A stretch of 64,000 nucleotides of DNA from Croceimicrobium hydrocarbonivorans (GTDB lineage: Bacteria > Bacteroidota > Bacteroidia > Flavobacteriales > Schleiferiaceae). The stretch is taken from NCBI RefSeq assembly GCF_014524565.1, contig NZ_CP060139.1, positions 3,913,501-3,977,500 of the forward strand, given 5' to 3'. The position numbers and the translations under genes are program-made. Positions 28,999 to 37,600 of this stretch are shown here, piece after piece. The notes under the pieces were generated by a model. That model ran no database searches, was not told the DNA's origin, and worked only from the letters and a program-made list of their open reading frames with translations. Every line of letters begins with the position of its first letter. Position 1 is the stretch's first letter.

Positions 28999-30339
28999 TT
29001 AACGAAAGTAACGACTCACCTTTTTCGCACATTCGTTTTTAGCGAAAACAACCACTTTATCGCCGGGTTGAATGCTGAAATCTCCGGTGGGAATTAAGCC
29101 TTTATTATTGCGGATTACTCCTCCTACCAAAGAACCCTTGGGCAGGTCGAGATCCTTAATTTTCTTTTCGGTAACCTGACATTTGGTGCTTACATTGAAC
29201 TCAATCACCTCAGAATCAATTCCGTGAATAGTGGAGAGCGTTACAAAGTCACCCCGACGGATATAGCGATAAATAAAGTTAGCCGCGGCTAATTTCTTGT
29301 TAATCAAGCTATCAATACCAATACTTTGGGTTAAGGAAAGGTATTCGATGTTTTCAACCATGGCAATGGTTTTCTTCACGCCACGATCTTTAGCTACCAA
29401 ACAGGTAAGCACATTGGTTTCGGAGTTTCCGGTAACCGCTACCAAGGCATCCGTGTTTTTCAGGCCTTCTTCTTCTAGCTTTTCTACATCGGTACCATCG
29501 AAGTTAAGCACCATTATTTCTGGATGCTCAGAAGCAATTTCCTCGGCCTTTTCAGGATTCTGTTCAATCAGTTTTACATGGAAATTCCGACAAAGCTTGC
29601 GGGCTAAATGCCGACCGGTACGACTACCACCAATGATAATTATATCGTTGATTTTGATCTTTCTACGACCAGTTACTTCCAGTACTTGTTCTACCCCTTC
29701 TGCATGGGTGATAACGAAAAGGTGATCATTGGCCATAACCACGGTATCACCCTTAGGGATAATGGTTTCATTATTCCGGCGAATGGCCACTACAATGTAA
29801 TCACGAACATCGCGTAAGCCCGCAATTTGGGCCATGGTCTTACCTACAATGGCGGCGTCTTCCTCTATATCAAGACCTAATAAATTGATCTTACCATTTT
29901 CAAACTCAATCGATTCAGAGGCCGCATTGGTATTGAGCAGATGACGTACTTCCCGCGCCGCTAAGGATTCTGGAGAAATCAACTCATCGATTCCCAAATC
30001 TCGGATGTTCAATACATCATCACTGGTGAGGTATTGCATTTGGCTGATCCGGGCAATAGTTTTCTTAGCTCCTAATTGCTTGGCGTATATAGCACTCAGG
30101 ATATTTGCTTCCTCAACTGATGTTACGGATATAAACAAGTCAGCATCCGACACTTGCGCCCTTTGCAAGATCGAGAAATCCGTTACCTCACCAGAAATAG
30201 CAATTGCATCGATATTCTGATCCACATTTTGCAATCGATCCGCATCATGGTCGATCAGGGTAATATCATGTGATTCGCTCGAAAGCCAGGTTGCAAGGTG
30301 GGTTCCTACAGCTCCAGCACCGGCAATTACAATCTTCAT
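28999..30339 (-). CDS. trkA: Trk potassium uptake regulatory subunit TrkA
   Basis: 446 residues with two RCK_N/RCK_C units. Rossmann motifs: MKIVIAGAGAVGTHLATWLS at the start and IIIGGSRTGRHLAR near residue 233, each followed by an acidic residue that contacts the ribose (LIDHD, LIEQN). Each half ends with a TrkA_C domain. It binds NAD(H) or ATP on the cytosolic face and gates TrkH. It is the first gene of the trkA-trkH operon, with a promoter recognisable about 20-50 bases upstream. Confidence 0.93.
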   Translation of the reverse strand: MKIVIAGAGAVGTHLATWLSSESHDITLIDHDADRLQNVDQNIDAIAISGEVTDFSILQRAQVSDADLFISVTSVEEANILSAIYAKQLGAKKTIARISQMQYLTSDDVLNIRDLGIDELISPESLAAREVRHLLNTNAASESIEFENGKINLLGLDIEEDAAIVGKTMAQIAGLRDVRDYIVVAIRRNNETIIPKGDTVVMANDHLFVITHAEGVEQVLEVTGRRKIKINDIIIIGGSRTGRHLARKLCRNFHVKLIEQNPEKAEEIASEHPEIMVLNFDGTDVEKLEEEGLKNTDALVAVTGNSETNVLTCLVAKDRGVKKTIAMVENIEYLSLTQSIGIDSLINKKLAAANFIYRYIRRGDFVTLSTIHGIDSEVIEFNVSTKCQVTEKKIKDLDLPKGSLVGGVIRNNKGLIPTGDFSIQPGDKVVVFAKNECAKKVSRYFR

Positions 30340-30358
30340 CTTTGATCAAAATAAAAGA

Positions 30359-30388
30359 CAAAGGTACATAGGAATTAGAGCAATACAA
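30359..30388 (-). promoter_or_regulatory. Bacteroidota-type promoter of trkA
   Basis: On the minus strand, TACCTTTG (30366-30359) fits TAnnTTTG exactly. A TTG (30388-30386) stands 19 bases upstream as the -33 element. The -7 element lies 19 bases before the trkA ATG, giving a very short leader. Confidence 0.6.
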
Positions 30389-30487
30389 GAGCACATTTAG
30401 GGCTGCTTATATGTGAACAATTCGGCCTAAAAGTCTTATTGCTGCTGGCTTTTTCGTAAATTGAATGCACAACCAATTTTATAGACT

Positions 30488-30973
30488 ATGAAAAAGCTCT
30501 TACTTTTTTGCTTGGTGGGCGGCCTGTTTATGGCTTGTCAAGCCCCCAAACCCGAAACTGCTAGTGAAGCTAAAAAGCTTGACAAAAAGGCCTTGCGTGA
30601 ATATATCATCGCCATGGAAGATACCTTGGCTATGGCCTATCGTGAGAAGGATATTGATCTCTTTTCGAAGTTTTATTCGAAGAACGCCGTTACCTATGGT
30701 GAGGGTCGTGATCAATTATTCGGAAAACGCGATATTCTCAATCACTTTCGTCATAGCATTGTTGAAGACAGTACTCATTCCTTCAACTTCAAATACACTA
30801 CCATTGACGTATTTGCCACAGGCAAGGATATGGCAGTAGAAAGTGGCCGGTGGGCCGAGATGGATTCCAGTGGTGCCGAAATTGAGCACGGCTTCTATAT
30901 GGTAGTATTCCAGGAAGTTGATGGTCGTTTGGTTTCCGTTCGTGATATGTGGAACTCGGCCAAGAGCGAATAA
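30488..30973 (+). CDS. Lipoprotein with SnoaL/DUF4440-like domain
   Basis: 161 residues. Lipoprotein signal MKKLLLFCLVGGLFMAC, cysteine at 17. The mature part fits the NTF2-like fold: a long first helix (LREYIIAMEDTLAMAYREKDIDLFSKFYS), then AVTYGEGRDQLFGKRDILNHF and a beta-sheet ending FYMVVFQEVDGRLVSVRDMWNS. DUF4440 members are ligand-binding or of unknown function; no catalytic residues can be named. Monocistronic or followed after 28 bases by the thioesterase gene. Confidence 0.78.
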   Translation: MKKLLLFCLVGGLFMACQAPKPETASEAKKLDKKALREYIIAMEDTLAMAYREKDIDLFSKFYSKNAVTYGEGRDQLFGKRDILNHFRHSIVEDSTHSFNFKYTTIDVFATGKDMAVESGRWAEMDSSGAEIEHGFYMVVFQEVDGRLVSVRDMWNSAKSE

Positions 30974-31001
30974 TCCTTTTAAAAATCTTTGCTTTGCGGA
31001 C

Positions 31002-31388
31002 ATGATAGTCCATGAAATTCCAAAGATCGTTGAGGCTAAAGACCTCGACGATCTTAATCACGTAAACAATGTGGTGTACCTGCAATGGGTACAGGATGTT
31101 GCCAGTAGCCATTGGTTTAGTCGTGCCGGTAAAAATACCGGTGTCATTTGGGTAGTGCGCAAGCATGAAATCGAATACCTCGCTCCTGCTCATTTAGGGG
31201 ATGAGCTTAGCTTAAGGACTTGGGTGGAAAGCATGGAAGGCTTGACCAGTCTGCGAAAAGTGGAAATACTACGCGGTACGGAAGTAATTTGTTGTTGCAC
31301 CAGTCAATGGATAATGCTGGACGCTAAAAGCTTTCGACCTCGACGCATTAGTCCCGAATTAGCCGCACTCTTTATTGAGCAGAGCTAG
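31002..31388 (+). CDS. Acyl-CoA thioesterase, hotdog fold (4HBT type)
   Basis: 128 residues from ATG 31002; a longer in-frame start overlaps the preceding gene. The motif DLDDLNHVNNVVYLQWVQD is the active-site region of the 4-hydroxybenzoyl-CoA thioesterase/FatA-like family, where Asp is often catalytic (here D-D-L-N-H-V-N-N). The hotdog helix and EIEYLAPAHLGDELSLRTWV follow. It hydrolyses acyl-CoA or acyl-ACP; the exact substrate is unknown. Confidence 0.85.
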   Translation: MIVHEIPKIVEAKDLDDLNHVNNVVYLQWVQDVASSHWFSRAGKNTGVIWVVRKHEIEYLAPAHLGDELSLRTWVESMEGLTSLRKVEILRGTEVICCCTSQWIMLDAKSFRPRRISPELAALFIEQS

Positions 31389-31401
31389 GCGACTATTCAC
31401 T

Positions 31402-31409
31402 TATATTTG
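31402..31409 (+). promoter_or_regulatory. Candidate -7 element before the DUF3667-like gene
   Basis: TATATTTG matches TAnnTTTG exactly, 19 bases before the ATG at 31429. No convincing -33 TTTG is seen at the right distance, so this is tentative. Confidence 0.35.
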
Positions 31410-31428
31410 GGTAGCCTAATTTGTACCG

Positions 31429-32175
31429 ATGTCTCAGACCCCTAAATTTCTGGTGAAGCAAGAACGCCAGGTTCGTCGCTATAGCTTTCGCAATATGGGT
31501 GGTTCCATTCTGGACGCCTTTAATCTGGAATATGGAATTCTATTTACCCTGAAAGAATTGCTTCTTCGTCCGGGTGCCTCTATTCGCAGCTATTTACAGG
31601 AAGGGCGATTGAAATACACCTCTCCCTTTCGCTTATTGATTCTCAGCACCGCAATCCTACTTCTATTGTTTCAAAGCAGTGAGGTGGCTTCTGATTTTCA
31701 AGAAGGATTTAATTATGGGGCCAATCAGAATGCTGAAGCTGGAGTGGAAGCTTCAAAAGTTGATGGTGCTAAATCCGCGGCTAAGGTCTATGAATTGTTC
31801 AGCGAATATTTCAACCTCCTACTCTGGTTTTACATTCCCGTGATTAGCCTCTTTTCCTGGCTCTTTAACCTTAAGCGGGATCTGAATTTCGCTGAGCACA
31901 TTGTTTTCAATAGCTTCTATACCAGCTTAATCAATGTTTTTTCCCTGATTATGCTTTTGGAATTCGCCTTGGGAAATGAGCTCACTGGAATCCTATATAT
32001 CCTTCTAGCTTTTGTTTACTATATGTGGTTCTACAAGGATCTATTTGAAAAAAGCTGGCTGCGCTCTTTTTGGGAATCCATCGCAGTCTCGGTGATTAGT
32101 GCCTTGATTTACATCTTCCTAATCGCAATTTTAATGGCCTTGGCCATTCAAAAAGGTTTAATCCCATTAGATTAA
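31429..32175 (+). CDS. DUF3667-like membrane protein
   Basis: 248 residues. The cytosolic N-terminus contains LLLRPGASIRSYLQEGRLKYTSPFRLLIL, which matches DUF3667 proteins of Bacteroidota, though the N-terminal zinc-ribbon cysteines usual there are absent. Four or five hydrophobic segments follow (ILLLLFQ, LLLWFYIPVISLFSWLF, ILYILLAFVYYMWFY, ALIYIFLIAILMALAI). Function unknown. Its TAA overlaps the convergent DUF4294 stop. Confidence 0.72.
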   Translation: MSQTPKFLVKQERQVRRYSFRNMGGSILDAFNLEYGILFTLKELLLRPGASIRSYLQEGRLKYTSPFRLLILSTAILLLLFQSSEVASDFQEGFNYGANQNAEAGVEASKVDGAKSAAKVYELFSEYFNLLLWFYIPVISLFSWLFNLKRDLNFAEHIVFNSFYTSLINVFSLIMLLEFALGNELTGILYILLAFVYYMWFYKDLFEKSWLRSFWESIAVSVISALIYIFLIAILMALAIQKGLIPLD

Positions 32176-32852
32176 TCAGCATTAAGGCTGGTAATGGGCA
32201 CCCGCTCTTTTAACTGACCTTGAATAAAGGCTCTTTGCAATATATTTTCAATCAATTTATCCTCCTCCACCTCTTCAGGCTGATAAGGAGTTTTTAAATC
32301 CATATGATTGAAATAAGCCACTGTATTCCACCAAAAGGCATTCCAGCCACTGCGATATTCCGAGATAAGATCGTAAGTAGACATTCCCGTTTCTCTTGAA
32401 ACTAATTTGGAAAGAATTTGGCCTTCACTATGAGTGAGCTTAACAATCTCTTCCTCAAAATCCTGACGAAGGTATTCTTGAAACTCCTTGATCAAACGCT
32501 TTCGCTGCCAGCGATTCTTACCTTCTAAAGTTAATTTAAGGCTATCCATTTTATTGCCGGCAATCACCGCATAAGGATATACCTTCATCACCTTGCGCTT
32601 AAGGATAAAATAGCGTTTGCGCGCCTCTTTAGAATCAAAGCTGGGCTTATCTACCAGCAGAACTTCATCCAATACCATTATCGGTATGGTATCGCCATCT
32701 ACAATAATAGCATCCATGATATCGGTGCGATTCATGGCGGCATATTGCACAATGCTATCCTTCAGGCTTGATCCCGTTTTAATCGGTTGGGCCCAAAGAC
32801 CTCCAATTTGCAATAGGCTAATAATGAATATTACCTGAAGGTGCTTTATCAT
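32172..32852 (-). CDS. DUF4294 exported protein
   Basis: 226 residues with a signal peptide (MIKHLQVIFIISLLQIGGLWAQ). The core VLDEVLLVDKPSFDSKEARKRYFILKRKVMKVYPYA and RWQRKRLIKEFQEYLRQDFEEEI fits DUF4294, a Bacteroidota-specific family of unknown function. Its start overlaps the accC stop by four bases, so it is cotranscribed with biotin carboxylase. Confidence 0.82.
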   Translation of the reverse strand: MIKHLQVIFIISLLQIGGLWAQPIKTGSSLKDSIVQYAAMNRTDIMDAIIVDGDTIPIMVLDEVLLVDKPSFDSKEARKRYFILKRKVMKVYPYAVIAGNKMDSLKLTLEGKNRWQRKRLIKEFQEYLRQDFEEEIVKLTHSEGQILSKLVSRETGMSTYDLISEYRSGWNAFWWNTVAYFNHMDLKTPYQPEEVEEDKLIENILQRAFIQGQLKERVPITSLNAD

Positions 32853-34333
32853 AGGCGTTTAATCTTCCAATTACTGCGAGTGGCAGAACCATTGGCATCT
32901 GCTAATTCATTCTGCTTAGATTGGTCTCCCATCATTTTTGCAACGATCATACCAGCGATATCTCCATCTGCATGTTGACTTTGATCGAGGTATTCCGGTT
33001 TGAAATGCTTGTTCACAAAATGGGTATCAAAATCTCCACTAATGAAGGCTTCATGCTTCATTACAAAACGAGCAAACTCCATAGTAGTATGTAGACCCAC
33101 GATCTTGTAATCATCAATGGCACGGATCATACGTAAACGAGCTTCTTCGCGATCCTTACCGTAAGTTACCAATTTTGAGATCATAGGATCATAGTAGATC
33201 GGAATATCCATGCCTTCTTCAAAACCATCGTCAACCCTCACCCCTACGCCATGAGGACGTTGGTACACGCGTAGATTTCCGATATCTGGCATAAAGTTCT
33301 CACGGGCATTCTCGGCATAAACACGCACTTCAATAGAGTGACCGTGAATCTTAAGATCTTCTTGTTTAAAGCTTAATTCCTCACCACGGGCTACGCGAAT
33401 TTGCTCTTTCACCAAATCAACACCGGTAATCATTTCGGTAACCGGATGCTCTACTTGCAAACGGGTATTCATTTCCATAAAGTAGAAATTATGGTCTTCA
33501 TCCATAATAAACTCTACCGTTCCGGCACCCAGATAATCACAGGAGCGAGCTACATCTACCGCTTTTTGTCCCATCTCCGCTCTCAATTCATCGCTAAGGA
33601 TGGCGGAGGGAGCTTCTTCGATAACTTTTTGATGTCGACGTTGAACCGAGCATTCTCTTTCGAATAAATGCACGCGGTTTCCATGACTATCACAAAGTAC
33701 CTGCACCTCAATGTGGCGAGGTGAGCCTACGTATTTCTCAATAAAAACAGCGCCATTACCAAAGGCACTCTTAGCCTCAGAGATCGCACTGTGAATCTGT
33801 TCTTCCAACTCTTCTTCGCGTTCCACCACCCGCATTCCTTTACCACCACCACCGGCAGAAGCTTTGATCAAAACCGGGAAACCGATTTCACGGCAAATGG
33901 CAATTGCTTCTTTGGGATCATCAATGGCGCCTTCGGTTCCAGGAACTAAGGGAATGCCAAATTCACGAGCTGCTTCCTTGGCGGCTAGTTTATCACCCAT
34001 CACCTTCATAGAGTGGGCTTTGGGGCCGATGAAAATCAAACCGGCATCTTCTACTGCTTGAGCGAATTCGCCATTTTCACTAAGGAATCCATAGCCTGGG
34101 TGAATACCATCGACACCTAATTCCTTACAAGCAGCAATAATTTTATCGCCTAACAAATAGGATTGGGCCGAAGGCGGAGGTCCAAGGTATACAGCTTCAT
34201 CTGCGTATTTAACATGTGGAGAATTGCGATCTGCTTCAGAGTATACCGCTACGGTTTGAATACCCATTTCGCGAGCCGACTTCATTATTCGCAAAGCGAT
34301 TTCGCCGCGATTGGCAACAAGAATCTTATTCAT
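32849..34333 (-). CDS. accC: Acetyl-CoA (or acyl-CoA) carboxylase, biotin carboxylase subunit
   Basis: 494 residues. ATP-grasp biotin carboxylase: N-terminal MNKILVANRGEIALRIMKSA, glycine loop KASAGGGGKGMRVVE, ERECSVQRRHQKVIEEAPS and FYFMEMNTRLQVEHPVTEMITG with the catalytic region. It carboxylates biotin on a carrier protein at the cost of ATP. The protein is about 45 residues longer than E. coli AccC, with a polar tail after the conserved end. No biotin carrier (accB) or carboxyltransferase gene is adjacent, so it could serve acetyl- or propionyl-CoA carboxylase. Confidence 0.93.
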   Translation of the reverse strand: MNKILVANRGEIALRIMKSAREMGIQTVAVYSEADRNSPHVKYADEAVYLGPPPSAQSYLLGDKIIAACKELGVDGIHPGYGFLSENGEFAQAVEDAGLIFIGPKAHSMKVMGDKLAAKEAAREFGIPLVPGTEGAIDDPKEAIAICREIGFPVLIKASAGGGGKGMRVVEREEELEEQIHSAISEAKSAFGNGAVFIEKYVGSPRHIEVQVLCDSHGNRVHLFERECSVQRRHQKVIEEAPSAILSDELRAEMGQKAVDVARSCDYLGAGTVEFIMDEDHNFYFMEMNTRLQVEHPVTEMITGVDLVKEQIRVARGEELSFKQEDLKIHGHSIEVRVYAENARENFMPDIGNLRVYQRPHGVGVRVDDGFEEGMDIPIYYDPMISKLVTYGKDREEARLRMIRAIDDYKIVGLHTTMEFARFVMKHEAFISGDFDTHFVNKHFKPEYLDQSQHADGDIAGMIVAKMMGDQSKQNELADANGSATRSNWKIKRL

Positions 34334-34690
34334 GGCTAGTCTAAAATTACCAGGCTAAATTACAGCCTATCTGCTGAAATACCGTAGCTGTCTTCGAGTT
34401 TAATTGCACAAATGACTAATTTTTATGAGCTCTATAATTCTCAAATTCAAGCTAAATCCCTAAGCTCCTTAAAGCCCAGCAGCCCTTTATCCTAGCTAAG
34501 CTAAAGGGCCATTCAAACAAGGCTTTCATTGATATCCAATTTCAATCCGCTCAACACCAATTAGTCTGAAAGAGAATAAAAAAATTGTAAATTGATTTCT
34601 TAAATTCAAATGGCATTCAGTGTTTTAAGCAAAACTGGAACTCCCCTGCTTCTTTGAATTTTTTCGGAATGAAAAGACCAAGCCGAGGAA
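34334..34690. other. Gene-free divergent region between accC and the PAS gene
   Basis: 357 bases with no convincing open frame on either strand. The only clear structure is a perfect 8-base inverted repeat, GCCCTTTA (34482-34489) and TAAAGGGC (34502-34509), with a 12-base loop holding TAGCTA. No T-run on either side, so it is not an obvious terminator. It should hold promoters for both genes; none matches the consensus well. Confidence 0.5.
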
Positions 34691-37600
34691 ATGACCGAGT
34701 CAAACCCAAACATTCAGGTACTCTGTATTGAGAGCCAAAAGAAAGATCAAGAGTTCCTTAAAAAGCTATTCTCAAAATTTACTAAGATTAGTTGCGAGCT
34801 ACGCTTTTACAGGTCTGTGAAAGAAGCTTTAGCGGATCCATCGAATTTGGAATTTCAATTATGCCTGATTTCTGAAGATCAATTAGCAGAGCTTCCAAGA
34901 TTAATTAACCTTGTTCCTACTAGTCCCTTTCTGGTTTTAGGCACTGAGGCTAATACCGATAGAATCCCGGAAGCCCTGGCAGCAGGCGCCAGTAATTATC
35001 TACTCAAAAGCTCTCAAATGGGCTTTGAGTTGGAAAAGTCCTTGATGTTTTGCCAAAGACAATTGCAATTATCTAAAAAACTGGAACTTACCGAAAGGCA
35101 AAACCAAACCCTCTTTAAGGTAATGCCCGAAAGTATGGTTATTACCCGACAGGATAATGGTCATATTGTTAGTGTTAATGACACTTTCACCGAAGTATTT
35201 GGTTACCGCTTGGAAGATTGCATTGGTAAAACCTCGATTGAAATTGGCCTTTGGGATGATCTTCGAGATCGAGAATCCATCTTTGTGGATTTACCCAACA
35301 ATGGGGAAGTTCGGGATCTTGAAATTCGGCTTAAACGCAAGGATAATCATACCATCCCCTGCCATATTAGCTTTTCGACCTATCAATACATGGGTACAGA
35401 CTACCTTATGAGTGTAATTGTAAGTCAAGAAAAAGCGGAAAACCAACGCAGAGAATTGGAATTGGAAAAAGAGCGCTTTAGAACCTTAGTGGAGAGTGCT
35501 CCTGATCTTTTCTTTTATACGCGAGATTTCAATGCGATCAACTATGTCTGTCCTCAAGTATACAGGCATTTAGGCTATACCGAAGAGGAAGTTCTTAAAC
35601 TATCCTACCATCATTTCCTTACTGAAAAATCGAAATCAGAATTTGCGAAAATTCAATTTCCTGAATTCATGAAGAAGGGCGAAAGCAAGGTGCTTAGCCC
35701 TTTTGAATTGGTTCATAAATCCGGGAAAGTGAAGCAATATGAACTGTACTTGATTCCAGTTAAGAATAAAGAGACCGGTTGGGTTGAGTTTATCCAGGGG
35801 ATAGCGCGCGACATCAGTGATGAGTTGGAGACTTTTGAAATGTTGAAGCTCTCCAACCAAAGAAACCTAGAAGCCCTGGAAGAGTTAAAGGCCCACCAAT
35901 ATGCTATTGATCAGCACAATATGGTGGTGATTACCGATTTGGATGGAAAGGTGAAGTTTGCCAACGATAATTTCTGTAAAACCAGTGGTTATTCTAGGAA
36001 GGAGCTGATTGGTTCCAGCACCCGTATCTTAAACTCTGGGCTTCATGATGATGCCTTTTTTGCCCATTTGTGGAATACGGTATTGGACGGCAATGTATGG
36101 AAGGGCAATGTTTGCAATCGGCATAAAGACGGGCATCTCTATTGGCTGTCAACCACCATAATTCCTCGTAAAGATCAGAATGGTGAAGTCTACGAGTTTA
36201 TCGCTCTTCGCACGGATATTAGTGAATTAAAGGAAGCTGAAAAGGCTCTAAAAACCAGTCAAGAAAATCTAGCTAATATCCTGAACTCTAATCCACATGA
36301 GATTTGGTCGGTTGATCGGGAATTCAAGCTTTTAACCTTAAATCCAAATTTCAGGAACAATTTTGCGCAGCATTTCAATCATGACCTGAAAATCGGTCAA
36401 TTGATGACTGAAATCCCAGGTTTCCCTGATGAAATAGCTATCCTCTGGAAGGATCGATACAGCAAGGCCTTTACAGGCGAAAGCCATAGCTATCAGGATC
36501 ATTACCATCACCCCATAAGCGGTAAACTCAAGCATTTATTAGTTAGCATTTACCCTACGCTTAGTGAGGATGGTACTATCGTTGGTGCCAATGTTTTTTC
36601 ACAGGACATCACCGAAAGACAAGAAGCGAAGGAAGAACTAAAAGTTTCCAATATCCGCCTGGAAGAGGCTCAAGCCATGGCTATGGTAGCGGATTGGGAA
36701 TACTTGCCCAAGGAGGATATTTTGACCAGTTCCAACAATATGCCGCAGATATTGGGATTGGCTGATAATTCGAACCTTTTGGATCGTAAAGTTCTGGCTC
36801 GTTTTGACCGCCCGCATCGTTCCGAAATTTTCCACAGCTTAAAGCTGGCGCTATATCAGGGCGAAAGCACCCAAAATTTCTGGCTTTTCCACACCCCACA
36901 GGGTAAGGAGCTCTGGTTAGAATGTAAAATCCATCCCGAATGCAATCCTGATGGCGAAATAAGTCGAATCAGAGGAGTGGTGAGGGATGTAACCGAAATT
37001 ATTCACCTTCAGAAAAAAGAATACCAGCAAAAGCGAATCTTTATTGACCTGGCGAATAGCAGTTCGGATTTATTGCGCCTCAATGAAATCAATCAGGTTT
37101 ACGATGCCCTTTCCGAATCCATTTACCAATGGTTTAATGAAAAGGTAGTGGTAGGATCAGGAGCGGTGACCGAAAATGGTTTGGAAACGGAATATCGAAT
37201 GAACCATTGCATCATTCCTCCTAAGCTTAAAAAGGCATTTACTTTCCTGGAAAAAGCAGCCTCCTCCAACCAGGTATTTCCATCGGTAATGCCTATCATT
37301 GATGGATTACGACAAGGCAAGGTTTTTAAAATTACCGAGGATTTAATCTACCTCCTGCCCTTCTTGACCAAGGAAACGGTAGATCCCATTTTTAAAGCTT
37401 TCCCTCATTTCGAATTGATTGCCATTGGCATTAGCTACAATAATGCTTACAAGGGAACCACCTTTGTTTTCTTCCCGGAAGGCACCCCGGATTACTATTC
37501 TGATCAATTGCTGGAAGTATTGGGTAATCAGGCCAGTACCGTAATGGAGCTCATTGAGTACAGAAATGAACTAAGAGACAATGCCTTGATCTTAAATCAG

